Below are positions 10,001 to 16,889 of a stretch of 33,641 nt of DNA, in pieces; positions within the stretch are counted from its first letter, which is position 1, and each line of letters starts with the position of its first letter. Made by a program: the position numbers and the translations under genes. Source of the DNA: Planctomycetota bacterium (GTDB taxonomy: Bacteria; Planctomycetota; Phycisphaerae; Phycisphaerales; SM1A02). The DNA lies in NCBI GenBank assembly GCA_022563315.1, contig JADFNO010000020.1, positions 1 through 33,641 on the forward strand, written 5' to 3'. The notes below the pieces were generated by a model that saw nothing but the letters and a program-made list of their open reading frames with translations, did no database searches and was not told the origin of the DNA.

Positions 10001-11443
10001 GGGGACGTCTGGTTGGCGCTGAAGCGAAACGGCGAGCTCGCCCTGCTTGACGACAAGGGTCGCGAACTCGAGAAATACAAGGTCCCGTACGGTGCGTCGC
10101 TGAACGTCCGGCAGGGCGACCAGATCAAGCGAGGGCAAGTCCTCGTCGAATGGGACCCGCATCGAACTCCCATTTTGGCCGAGAAGTCCGGCATCGTGCG
10201 CTTCAAGGACATCATCGACGGTGAAACCATCCGGATCGAGGCAACTCGAGGTGAGGGCAAGAGCGAGCTGATCGTCATTGAGCACACCGGCGAAAAACAC
10301 CCGCAGGTCATCATTGAGAACAAGCAAGGAACGATCCTGGACTTTCACCATCTGCCCGCCAAAGCCAGGATCGAGGTGACCGAGGGTCAGCAGATCAAGA
10401 TCGGGCAGATGCTGGCCCGCCAACCCAAGGAGGTGGCGGGATCGGCCGACATCGTCGGCGGCCTGCCGCGCGTGACCGAGATCTTTGAGGCCCGAACCCC
10501 CAAGGATCCAGCGGTAACCGCCGAGATCTCCGGGCGCGTGGAGCTGTACTCCGACAAGCGCAAGGGCAAGATGACGATCCGAGTCATCTCCGACGGTGAG
10601 GTGGAGCACGACCACCATGTTCCGCAGGGCAAGCACCTGCTGGTGCATACCGCAGACGTCGTACACGCCGGTGACTCGTTGACGGAAGGGCCGCTGATTC
10701 CCCATGACATCCTGCGGATTCGGGGCGAAGAGGCGCTGTATTTCTACATGCTCGACGAGGTGCAGAACGTCTACCGGGCCCAAGGCGTGCCGATCTCGGA
10801 CAAGCACATCGAGATCATCCTGCGGCAGATGCTGGGCAAGGTCCGGATCCAGTCGCCGGGTGACACGGAGCTACTGCCCAACGAGGTCGTGGACAAGTTC
10901 TTGTTCCGGGAGCGCAACGACCAAATCGGGTCCAAGCTCCGGATCGTCGACGCGGGCGGGACGAGCCTTCCCGTCGCCTCGCTGGTCGACAAGGAGGAGG
11001 TCAAGGAAGCCAACGCCCTGGCCGAGGCCGAGGGCGAGGAACCGGCCAAGACCAAACGTGCCCGGCCAGCCACGGCCCAAACACTGCTGCTTGGGATCAC
11101 CAAGGCGTCGCTGCAGGCTGAATCATTCCTCTCAGGCGCGAGCTTCCAGGAGACGACCAAGGTGCTGACGGAGGCCGCACTGCGCGGAGCGGTGGACACC
11201 CTCCAGGGCCTCAAGGAGAACGTGCTTCTGGGACACCTGATCCCGGCCGGCACCGGGTTCGATCCCTACCTCAACATGCGGGTGAAGAAGCTGGTCGAGC
11301 CGCCCGTCTCGGAGCTTCAGGACGAGCAAGCCATGCTGGCCGAGGCCGTAGAGGCCGCCGAGGCCCTGGGGGCTGAGCGGGCGCCTGCGGTGGTCGAGGT
11401 GGTCGGCCAGCCGGGCCAGGAAACGCCGATGGTTGACTCCTGA
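7058..11443 (+). CDS. rpoC: DNA-directed RNA polymerase subunit beta'
   Basis: A 1461-residue beta' subunit. The N-terminal zinc ribbon has Cys65, Cys67, Cys80 and Cys83; the magnesium-binding active-site loop NADFDGD is at residues 454-460; the second zinc site has Cys897, Cys904 and Cys907 with an earlier Cys in ELDCGTKMG; and the trigger-loop region [19 protein letters not shown] follows directly. The C-terminal jaw ends in an Ala/Glu-rich tail of about 50 residues ([14 protein letters not shown]...), longer than in E. coli. It is in an operon with rpoB. The start is the ATG at 7058; no Shine-Dalgarno is visible because the heptamer array occupies that position, so translation may depend on an unpaired leader. 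Confidence 0.98.
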   Translation: MTDNVYDRVNDFGSVKISLASPNDIRSWSFGEVKKPETINYRTYRPEKDGLFCERIFGPERDYECACGKYKGTKYKGIICDRCGVKVTHSRVRRKRMGHINLAAPIVHIWFFKALPSRLGTLLGMKTADLEKIIYFQDYVTTEPGTSELQLRQVLTEDDYREAVEKFGPTAFTALMGAEAVRELLYQLNLNDLSDQLREGLNNTRSKQKIKDLSKRLKLVEQLRLSANDPTWMVMDVIPVIPPDLRPLVLLESGNFATSDLNDLYRRIINRNNRLKKLMDLNAPEVIIRNEKRMLQQAVDALFDNGRCRRPVLGSSNRPLKSLTDMIKGKQGRFRENLLGKRVDYSARSVIVVGPELKLHQCGLPKKIALELYQPFIIRKLKEHGLADTIKSAKRMLERRDPEVWDILEQVIYQHPVLLNRAPTLHRMGIQAFEPVLVEGNAIMIHPLVCAGYNADFDGDQMAVHLPLSVEAQAEAHVLMLSTHQIFSPANGEPIVSPSQDIVMGVYFLTVAPATDSDVPEEKLPRFKDPHEAILALELGKIDLQQRIVVRLARFGEVVQAETGLVEPLPRHRRLVTSVGRVLFSDVLADGMPFYNCALGKVGCSRVIDDTYARLGRPATLQILDDMKELGFKSATLSGLSIGITDIRIPADKGHLIDLTQKKVDRVEKNYQAGAITERERHNQLLDLWAHCREQVTKSMVQTLENDRRDPTNHKEVPIDSTEGEPYLNPVFLMSTSGARGNISQMQQLAGMRGLMAKPSGEIIETPIRANFREGLNVLEYFSSTHGARKGLADTALKTADSGYLTRKLYDVAQAVVVTELDCGTKMGIPKRAIYKGEQIDVPLREAILGRTSRQTIRNPITDKLIVEENQLITSAVAAEIEALGIDSVRVRSSLTCGTSRGVCARCYGMDMSTGQAVEVGLAVGTIAAQSIGEPGTQLTMRTFHTGGIAARGIVETSYRAGHSGMVELRDCNEVEVSSPSGDVWLALKRNGELALLDDKGRELEKYKVPYGASLNVRQGDQIKRGQVLVEWDPHRTPILAEKSGIVRFKDIIDGETIRIEATRGEGKSELIVIEHTGEKHPQVIIENKQGTILDFHHLPAKARIEVTEGQQIKIGQMLARQPKEVAGSADIVGGLPRVTEIFEARTPKDPAVTAEISGRVELYSDKRKGKMTIRVISDGEVEHDHHVPQGKHLLVHTADVVHAGDSLTEGPLIPHDILRIRGEEALYFYMLDEVQNVYRAQGVPISDKHIEIILRQMLGKVRIQSPGDTELLPNEVVDKFLFRERNDQIGSKLRIVDAGGTSLPVASLVDKEEVKEANALAEAEGEEPAKTKRARPATAQTLLLGITKASLQAESFLSGASFQETTKVLTEAALRGAVDTLQGLKENVLLGHLIPAGTGFDPYLNMRVKKLVEPPVSELQDEQAMLAEAVEAAEALGAERAPAVVEVVGQPGQETPMVDS

Positions 11444-11486
11444 CGTACGGACCCCCGGCTCTTGTCTGAAAGCGCTCTGTGCGTCT

Positions 11487-11532
11487 GGGCGTCCCCCCCG
11501 GGGGGCTCTCGGCCGGGGGGCCTCTCGCGCCC
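11487..11532 (+). terminator. GC-rich hairpin after rpoC, possible terminator without T tract
   Basis: GGGCG at 11487-11491 pairs with CGCCC at 11528-11532, and inside it CCCCCC (11493-11498) can pair with GGGGGG (11515-11520). It lies about 45 bases after the rpoC stop. No T run follows, so it is not a classic intrinsic terminator. The two runs of six G could also support a quadruplex. Confidence 0.35.
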
Positions 11533-11601
11533 GTCCTACCGACCCGTCAGACACGCCCCAGGTAAAAATAACTAAATTGGGGTTGGGAGAATTGAATAGT
11601 T

Positions 11602-11631
11602 TTGACGTTCCGGTAGGATTCATGATATGAA
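11602..11631 (+). promoter_or_regulatory. Candidate promoter for the secreted subtilase
   Basis: TTGACG (11602-11607) and TATGAA (11626-11631) are 18 bp apart within a locally AT-rich stretch (about 11564-11635) of the 296-bp gap after rpoC. The leader would be about 100 bases. The rest of the gap shows no gene. Confidence 0.4.
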
Positions 11632-11739
11632 GGGGTAGACTGGTGCGTCCTTGTGCTGAGGGTAGGATAATCCCGCCAAAGGAACACTACGTTCACAGTC
11701 CCGCTGGCGCCCGCCGGATCTGACTCTGGAGACCTAAGG

Positions 11740-14700
11740 ATGTTACGATCACAATTGGCTCTCTTCGGGATGCTGGCTATCGCTGGGCTTAGTCTGGGGC
11801 AATCCGACGTCCGGCTGGCAACAACCCCGGCCCGCGATCGGGCCGTCACAGCGTTGCCGGAGTCGGCCTTGCGGGTTAGTTCTGAAACCAACCGAGCCCT
11901 GCAGGAGGAGAGGAGGAGGGCGACGCCCATGGCTTTCCCATTCCCTGCGCCGGTCCCGCCTGGAGCCGAAGACGGTCAGCTGGTGCCGCGTGCACCGCTG
12001 ACCAAGCTCCCAAACGGTGAGCTTGAAGCGTTCGGCGGGGGTTCGGGCCGGCTGGTGGTGAAGTTCATGGACGCCGTCAAGGCGCGGGCCACGCCGGATG
12101 GCTCGGTGTTCTCGCTCGTCAACCGGGATCTGAGGGCGATCGCCGATATTGCCTTGGGGGCCGAACTGAAGTTCGCGCCAACGATCAAGCTGCCGCAGGA
12201 ATCGCTGTCAGCCATCGAAGGCAAGGCGGCGGCCTACAGCAAACGGGCGCAACCGGACCTTGGGGGCATGATGTACGTAGCCACGCCGGATGGCGGACCC
12301 GTGCCCCTGGAGGCCGCGCAGGCCCTCAACGATCTGGACTTCGTCGAGTTCGTGTACTTCGAGCCGACGTACGTCGTGGACGAGGGGCCAACTGGTGCCT
12401 GCTGCCTGTCGGACGGATCGTGCGCGGACATAAGCGAGGCCGCCTGCGATGCCGCCGAGGGCGATTACCATGGCGACGGCACCACTTGCGCTAATGTTTG
12501 CGAAGCCTGCTCCGGCAGTTGCTTTGATCTCGACGGCAACGGCACGCCGGGGTGTTTCAACCAATGGGATACAGCGTGCTGCCAGACAGTGTGCGACTTC
12601 ACTCCGGAACTGGCCGCCTGCTGTACCGTTGAGTGGGACGAGCTCTGCGCCGCGGTTGCACAGTTCATCTGCAACCCGGTGTGCGGCCAGGAGGATGCCG
12701 GCGACTGCTTCGGCGACAACGGCACCCCCTATTGCGAAGATGAAGACTGTTGCAACACCGTATGCGAGATCGAGCCCCTGTGCTGCGATGTCGCGAACGT
12801 GGACGGCTGGGACGACTTTTGCGCCGACCTGGCCGGGTTGTTCTGTGGACAGCCAGGGTGCGGCGAGAATTCCGGCGGCTGCTTCGAAATCAACGGAATC
12901 CTCGGCTGCCAGGACGAGGACTGCTGCAACTTAGTCTGCGACCTCGATCCGTTCTGCTGCAACGAGGACGCACTGTGGCCGGGACGAGGCCCGCCGAGAT
13001 GGGACCCCTGGTGCGTGGAGCACGCCCAGATTCTCTGCGGGGCCGACGATCCCGCCGCGCTGTGCTCAAGCGCCGATACCGGACCCTGCTTCGAGCCGCA
13101 TGAGCAACCCGGGTGCACCGATGCGGCGTGCTGCATAGCGGTGTGCGAGGTCGAGCCGTTCTGCTGCAACGTCATCTGGGACGGCATGTGCGCGTCGCTC
13201 GCGTTGCAATTGTGCCTTTCCTCAGATCCGGACGGGGCGACACCGAGCTTCGCCTCCGCCCAGGGCTATCTGAGCCCATTCAGCTACATTCAGGACAACG
13301 GCGAACTGCCCCCGGCGATCGTGCCCGGGCTCCAGTTCGACGTGGACGGAATCCTGCTGGACGGCTACCAGGGCCAGGGATACAACATGCAAGGCCTCTG
13401 GGAGCTTGCCGACCAGTTCCTCCCCAATTTTCCCGGCACCGAGAACCTCACGCGCGGCAAGACCATCAAGGTCGGCATCATAGAGCACTCGGCCTTCATC
13501 GAAACGGCCAAAGGCCCGGACGCGCCGTACCGGCACGAGGACTTGCACGGCAAAGTGATCCCAGAGCCCGGGCAGACCATCATCATCGTCCCCGGGAACA
13601 TAAACCTCTCTGGGCACCATGGCACCGCCACCCTCGGCATCGTCGGGGCCATCGATCACGATGACGACGGCAACGAGGTCCCCGACGGTCTGAGCCCCGA
13701 TGAATCACGGGCGCAGGAACGCGGCATCGTCGGACTTGCCCCCGAAGCCGAGTTGTACTTCTTCCCGATCGTGTCGCTTGAGGAGGGCGGTCGATTACTG
13801 TCTGCGATCGCCAGCGCCATACTGGCCTTCGACCAAGGCGACGTGCTGTCATTCTCCATCGGGCCCAGCGGCTGCGGCACGCTCGCCAGCAGCCAAGGCG
13901 CGTGGCTGATGCTGCGGCTGGCCGCCGACGCCGGCATCACCTGCTGCATCTCGGCGGGAAACGACTGCTGCAATCTCGGGACGGCGCCCCAGTTCGGCGG
14001 TGAGGACTCCGGAGTCATCATCGTCGGCGCCGTGTTCCCCGGCCGCGGCGGTTTCAATAGGTATTGCCGACTCAGCTTCAGCAACTACTGTCAAAGCTGC
14101 GATCCCGAAGTTGACGCCGTGCACATCTCCGCTTGGGGCACCTCCGTGGCCACCCTCGGCTACGGGACGATGTTCTTCCCTGATGGCGACCTGAACCGCT
14201 CATACGCCAACGCCTTCAACGGCACCAGCGCGGCCGCACCGCAGGTGGCGGCGCTGGTGGCTTCTCTGCAAGGTTTTTCCAAGGTCTTCTACGGCCTGCC
14301 CTTGCGTCCCGAGGATATCCGCGACATCGTCCGAAGCAATGGATGGAACCAATGTGGCTTCCATGACCCGGACGATCTGCCGGGCAATAGTGACGACCCG
14401 CCCTGCCTGGCCGACTGGGATTTCGGCGATGCGGCCAATCGGATCGGTATTCGAGTTGACGGGCATACCATCGCCTACACCGATCCCCTTACGGCTGCCA
14501 AAGCCATAGTCCAGAGCGGCGTCTTCGATTGCGACTCACTCATCGAGTCGTTTGAGATCTACCGCGGCACCCGAATCTCTGGCAACATCAACTCCCTGCG
14601 CTGCCCGGACGGCATCTTCCTCACCGTCAAGTCGCAGTACACCGAGCCGACGGACAACATCGACCTGGGGATCGTGTACCTCGGGCCCGGCCACATCACC

Positions 14701-15111
14701 GACGTAATGGTCGTCGCCCGCTCCGACGTAGACAACCCGGCGAACTTGACGATGAACATTCAGACAACGATCGTCCCGCAAGGACAGTTCACCTCGCTCT
14801 TCCTGATCTTCGGTGAGCTATACGACTTCAACCAGAACCGCTGGGTACTTGTTGGCTTCAACCTCGTCGACATCATCCTCAACGGCACCGGCCCATTCTT
14901 ATTCAACTACAGCGTCCCCGACGGCAGCGCGTCGAGTTTCCTCCGGGAGGGCGACAACCTCGTGCTCATGCGGGTCTGGACGCTGACGCTGGGCGGAGCG
15001 TTCGGCGGCGGCTTCGGCGGCGGCACACCCAACACAGCGCATGTGATGCACCACGACTGGATCGGACTAGATACCTCCGGTGGTGACGGCGGCGTCGTCA
15101 TTCCGCCGTAA
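11740..15111 (+). CDS. Secreted cysteine-rich subtilisin-like protein (S8 fold), Glu at the Asp site
   Basis: A 1123-residue exported protein. Residues 1-20 are a signal peptide; about 100-213 look like an inhibitor-I9-like propeptide ending in FVEFVYFEPTYV. A GACC module (219-257) and four cysteine modules (261-311, 323-369, 381-433, 450-492) follow, then the subtilase domain (about 570-870). His627 lies in HHGTATLG, oxyanion Asn741 in SAGND, and Ser830 in NGTSAAAPQVA. The first triad position, normally Asp in a V-x-[IV]-D-[ST]-G motif, reads KVGIIEHSA, putting Glu582 there. About 240 residues of beta-rich sequence with a Gly-rich stretch end the protein. The ATG at 11740 has GGAG eight bases upstream. 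It may be a modified protease or a non-catalytic relative; the Ser and His sites argue against simple decay. Confidence 0.88.
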   Translation: MLRSQLALFGMLAIAGLSLGQSDVRLATTPARDRAVTALPESALRVSSETNRALQEERRRATPMAFPFPAPVPPGAEDGQLVPRAPLTKLPNGELEAFGGGSGRLVVKFMDAVKARATPDGSVFSLVNRDLRAIADIALGAELKFAPTIKLPQESLSAIEGKAAAYSKRAQPDLGGMMYVATPDGGPVPLEAAQALNDLDFVEFVYFEPTYVVDEGPTGACCLSDGSCADISEAACDAAEGDYHGDGTTCANVCEACSGSCFDLDGNGTPGCFNQWDTACCQTVCDFTPELAACCTVEWDELCAAVAQFICNPVCGQEDAGDCFGDNGTPYCEDEDCCNTVCEIEPLCCDVANVDGWDDFCADLAGLFCGQPGCGENSGGCFEINGILGCQDEDCCNLVCDLDPFCCNEDALWPGRGPPRWDPWCVEHAQILCGADDPAALCSSADTGPCFEPHEQPGCTDAACCIAVCEVEPFCCNVIWDGMCASLALQLCLSSDPDGATPSFASAQGYLSPFSYIQDNGELPPAIVPGLQFDVDGILLDGYQGQGYNMQGLWELADQFLPNFPGTENLTRGKTIKVGIIEHSAFIETAKGPDAPYRHEDLHGKVIPEPGQTIIIVPGNINLSGHHGTATLGIVGAIDHDDDGNEVPDGLSPDESRAQERGIVGLAPEAELYFFPIVSLEEGGRLLSAIASAILAFDQGDVLSFSIGPSGCGTLASSQGAWLMLRLAADAGITCCISAGNDCCNLGTAPQFGGEDSGVIIVGAVFPGRGGFNRYCRLSFSNYCQSCDPEVDAVHISAWGTSVATLGYGTMFFPDGDLNRSYANAFNGTSAAAPQVAALVASLQGFSKVFYGLPLRPEDIRDIVRSNGWNQCGFHDPDDLPGNSDDPPCLADWDFGDAANRIGIRVDGHTIAYTDPLTAAKAIVQSGVFDCDSLIESFEIYRGTRISGNINSLRCPDGIFLTVKSQYTEPTDNIDLGIVYLGPGHITDVMVVARSDVDNPANLTMNIQTTIVPQGQFTSLFLIFGELYDFNQNRWVLVGFNLVDIILNGTGPFLFNYSVPDGSASSFLREGDNLVLMRVWTLTLGGAFGGGFGGGTPNTAHVMHHDWIGLDTSGGDGGVVIPP
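12394..13215 (+). repeat. Cysteine-module repeat block within the subtilase gene
   Basis: One GACC module (C-C, C, C, YHGDGTTC) and four tandem modules of 43-53 residues follow the pattern C-F...GC...CC-xx-VC...P-x-CC...WD-x-x-C...C. Each has several vicinal Cys pairs and an Asp/Glu-rich surface. The last three are most alike. The pattern suggests disulfide-bonded or metal-binding domains outside the cytoplasm; which of these is not decided by the sequence. Confidence 0.8.
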
Positions 15112-15169
15112 TCGCGCAACCGCAACTATAGAGGCCGGGGCGCTCGGCCCCACCATCTCAAACTCCTAC

Positions 15170-15197
15170 CACTCCCCGGCCACGGGGAGTGTTCTTT
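15170..15197 (+). terminator. Intrinsic terminator of the subtilase gene
   Basis: CACTCCCC (15170-15177) pairs perfectly with GGGGAGTG (15184-15191); the inner G-C pair makes a 9-bp stem with a GCCA loop. TTCTTT follows at once. It lies 59 bases after the subtilase stop codon. Confidence 0.75.
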
Positions 15198-15307
15198 GCG
15201 CCTCGAGGCGTCGGATAACGTGGATCATGCACCCTGCCCGGTGCGCCATGCGATCCCTCTCTCGAGCTCCCATCTCGGCCTCAAATTGCTGATCCTGAAT
15301 CGAATAC

Positions 15308-15324
15308 GCCTGCAAAGTGCAGGC
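15308..15324. promoter_or_regulatory. Perfect 7-bp inverted repeat upstream of the kinase remnant
   Basis: GCCTGCA and TGCAGGC flank AAG. A TATGCT hexamer (15335-15340) that could be a -10 site follows 10 bases later. The position fits an operator or a leader hairpin of the former kinase gene; no regulator is identified. Confidence 0.3.
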
Positions 15325-15365
15325 CGACATGCTGTATGCTGGCGCCGACCCGAGAGGAGGGCAAA

Positions 15366-15820
15366 ATGCCGGAGAACGACCGCACGGCTCCTGAGGACGC
15401 AAGCCGTAACGTCGAGCCTACGGGTCCTACGAGACCCAAGACCGTCAGCACAACTCACTTCAGGGCAACAAATAGGGCGATACACCATCCGGGAAATTCT
15501 CAGTGAAGACGGCTTCGCCGGCGTGTATCTGGCCGAGCAAACCGAGCCTGTCCGCCGGCGCGTCGCGCTGAAGGTGATAAAGCTCGGCATGGATACGAAG
15601 CAAGTCCTCGCTCGCTTCGAAGCCGAACGCCAAGCCCTGGCCATGATGGATCACCCCAACGTGGCCAAGGTATTCGACGCGGGAGTGAGCGACGCGGGCC
15701 GGCCGTACTTCGTCATGGCGCATAGTCCCGGAATCCACATTACCGAGCACGGCGATCGCCAGCGACTGTGCATCGAGCAACGTCTGCAACTCTTCATAAG
15801 CGTGTGCGATGCCCTGATCC
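15366..15820 (+). pseudogene. Frameshifted, truncated PknB-type Ser/Thr kinase remnant
   Basis: An ATG at 15366 with a strong AGGAGG five bases upstream opens a frame of about 36 residues (MPENDRTAPEDAS...). The kinase sequence continues in another frame from about 15466, so an indel lies near 15455-15475. The kinase part matches the N-lobe of planctomycete PknB-type kinases: IGRYTIREIL, then VALKVIKLGMDTKQV with the ATP-binding Lys, then the helix C segment RFEAERQAL, MDHPNVAKVFDAG and GRPYFVM. The glycine loop is damaged (SEDGFAG instead of GxGxxG). Similarity stops at LFISVCDAL, before the catalytic HRDxKxxN loop, DFG and everything after, so it cannot be an active kinase. The break is close to the end of the inverted DUF4177-like remnant. 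Confidence 0.75.
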
Positions 15821-16056
15821 TGTCTTGGGTTTCTTTCGAGGCGCCACCAATTGCCAACCTCGCTCAGATGCCAACTCACACAGGGCATTGGAAAAACATA
15901 GACCTCTTATGGACATCCTGTCCAACTGATGGATTTCGGGATACAGTTTCCGTAAGAGTTCGTCCTCCATGACTCGCACCTGATACGTTTTGAAGGCGTT
16001 TTCAGTAGCCTCGGGTGGGCGAACTCTTTCTCAATTCAATACTTATCGCGCATCAT
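15794..16056 (-). pseudogene. DUF4177-like small protein remnant
   Basis: The minus strand is open from 16030 to the stop at 15794 and encodes FKTYQVRVMEDELL...ALCELASERGWQLVAPRKK, which resembles the small DUF4177 fold (a YxV strand and an L-x-x-L-x-x-x-GW-x-LV motif). An ATG pair at 16056/16053 has AGGAGA five bases upstream but stops after six codons (MMRDKY), while the DUF-like sequence lies in another frame. This fits a single frameshift. Its last 11 codons run into antisense kinase sequence, so the natural C-terminus may also be lost. The function of DUF4177 is unknown. A start at GTG 15979 would give an intact 61-residue protein instead. The rest of the gap up to 16134 shows no gene. 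Confidence 0.4.
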
Positions 16057-16134
16057 GCAATCTCCTACAAGGGGAGAGGGAGTTTAAAGAAGGCATCGAG
16101 GAAGATGTGTAGGCTCGGTGACTAGTGCGGAGAC

Positions 16135-16686
16135 TCATTCCTCGGCGAGGGCGTAGAACCCTTGACCGAAAGACTTGAGTTGACCCTCGGCGACGAGCGC
16201 TTCCCACACCTGCGTTGCGTACTCGTGGGGCGGGAGGATGGCGTCCACATCCGCCTTGCGCCCACTGGTCATCGGTCCGACGCCGAGTTTTGATTCATGG
16301 TCGAGGCGCGTGAGCTTGAGGCGCTTGCGGAAGGCGCGCATCGCCATCTTGCGGGTTTCGTGGGGGATGTCGAAACGCACCGCCTTGGGTTCTTCCGGTG
16401 CGTCGATCGATTCCGCCTCGCCTCGCGCCACCGCGCCGACGATCGCAGTAAGCCCAGCCGTATCACGAGCGATGATGATCCGGCTGATCGCGGCCGGGGC
16501 GCACGCCGTCTTGAGCAGCAGTTTGTGGGTGGCCCCCCAGATCGCGCCCGCTTGGCCGGCGTCGGTCGCTTCGAGCTCGGCCAGGCGTTGCTGGAGTTCG
16601 GCGATGATCATCTCGTCGGTCGATCCCTCCGGCGCATGGTGTCCTCCGGGACGTTTGCGCTTCCGCTTGGGCTTGTGCTTCGACAT
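16135..16686 (-). CDS. Conserved hypothetical protein with basic N-terminus
   Basis: A 183-residue protein starting at the ATG at 16686; a TTG at 16713 would add nine residues. It begins with a strongly basic tail (SKHKPKRKRKRPGG), then a helix with leucines (IIAELQQRLAELEA), a helical middle (LLKTACAPAAISRIIIARDTAGLTAIVGAVARGE), and a C-terminal part that looks like a small helix-turn-helix or wing (DAILPPHEYATQVWEALVAEGQLKSFGQGFYAL). No catalytic motif was recognised. A nucleic-acid-binding role is suggested only by the basic tail and the C-terminal pattern. Divergent from priA with about 200 bp between starts. No clear ribosome site. Confidence 0.65.
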   Translation of the reverse strand: MSKHKPKRKRKRPGGHHAPEGSTDEMIIAELQQRLAELEATDAGQAGAIWGATHKLLLKTACAPAAISRIIIARDTAGLTAIVGAVARGEAESIDAPEEPKAVRFDIPHETRKMAMRAFRKRLKLTRLDHESKLGVGPMTSGRKADVDAILPPHEYATQVWEALVAEGQLKSFGQGFYALAEE

Positions 16687-16889
16687 CGCCAAAGCATAGT
16701 CCCGTGCGCCCAAACAAGCCGCCAGCGCGACGTTTTTGCACGATAACGGCCGCTTGGTTGGATGCGGTCGGCGATCCCGGGCGGTCCCGGCACGGTGGCG
16801 GTGACGAGCAGAAGGATTTTCATCCAGTGCTCGATCAAGTTCAGCGGACCGAATCTGACGACGTGCGAATCCTCCTACACTGTAGGCGA

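Noticed and set aside
7052-10807. A 1251-codon open frame on the minus strand across rpoC
   Set aside because: It is antisense to a fully conserved rpoC, reads as Leu/Val/Arg/His-rich sequence with no family features, and arises from GC-rich third positions. Similar antisense frames at 4950-6704 and 3633-4325 in rpoB were rejected for the same reason.
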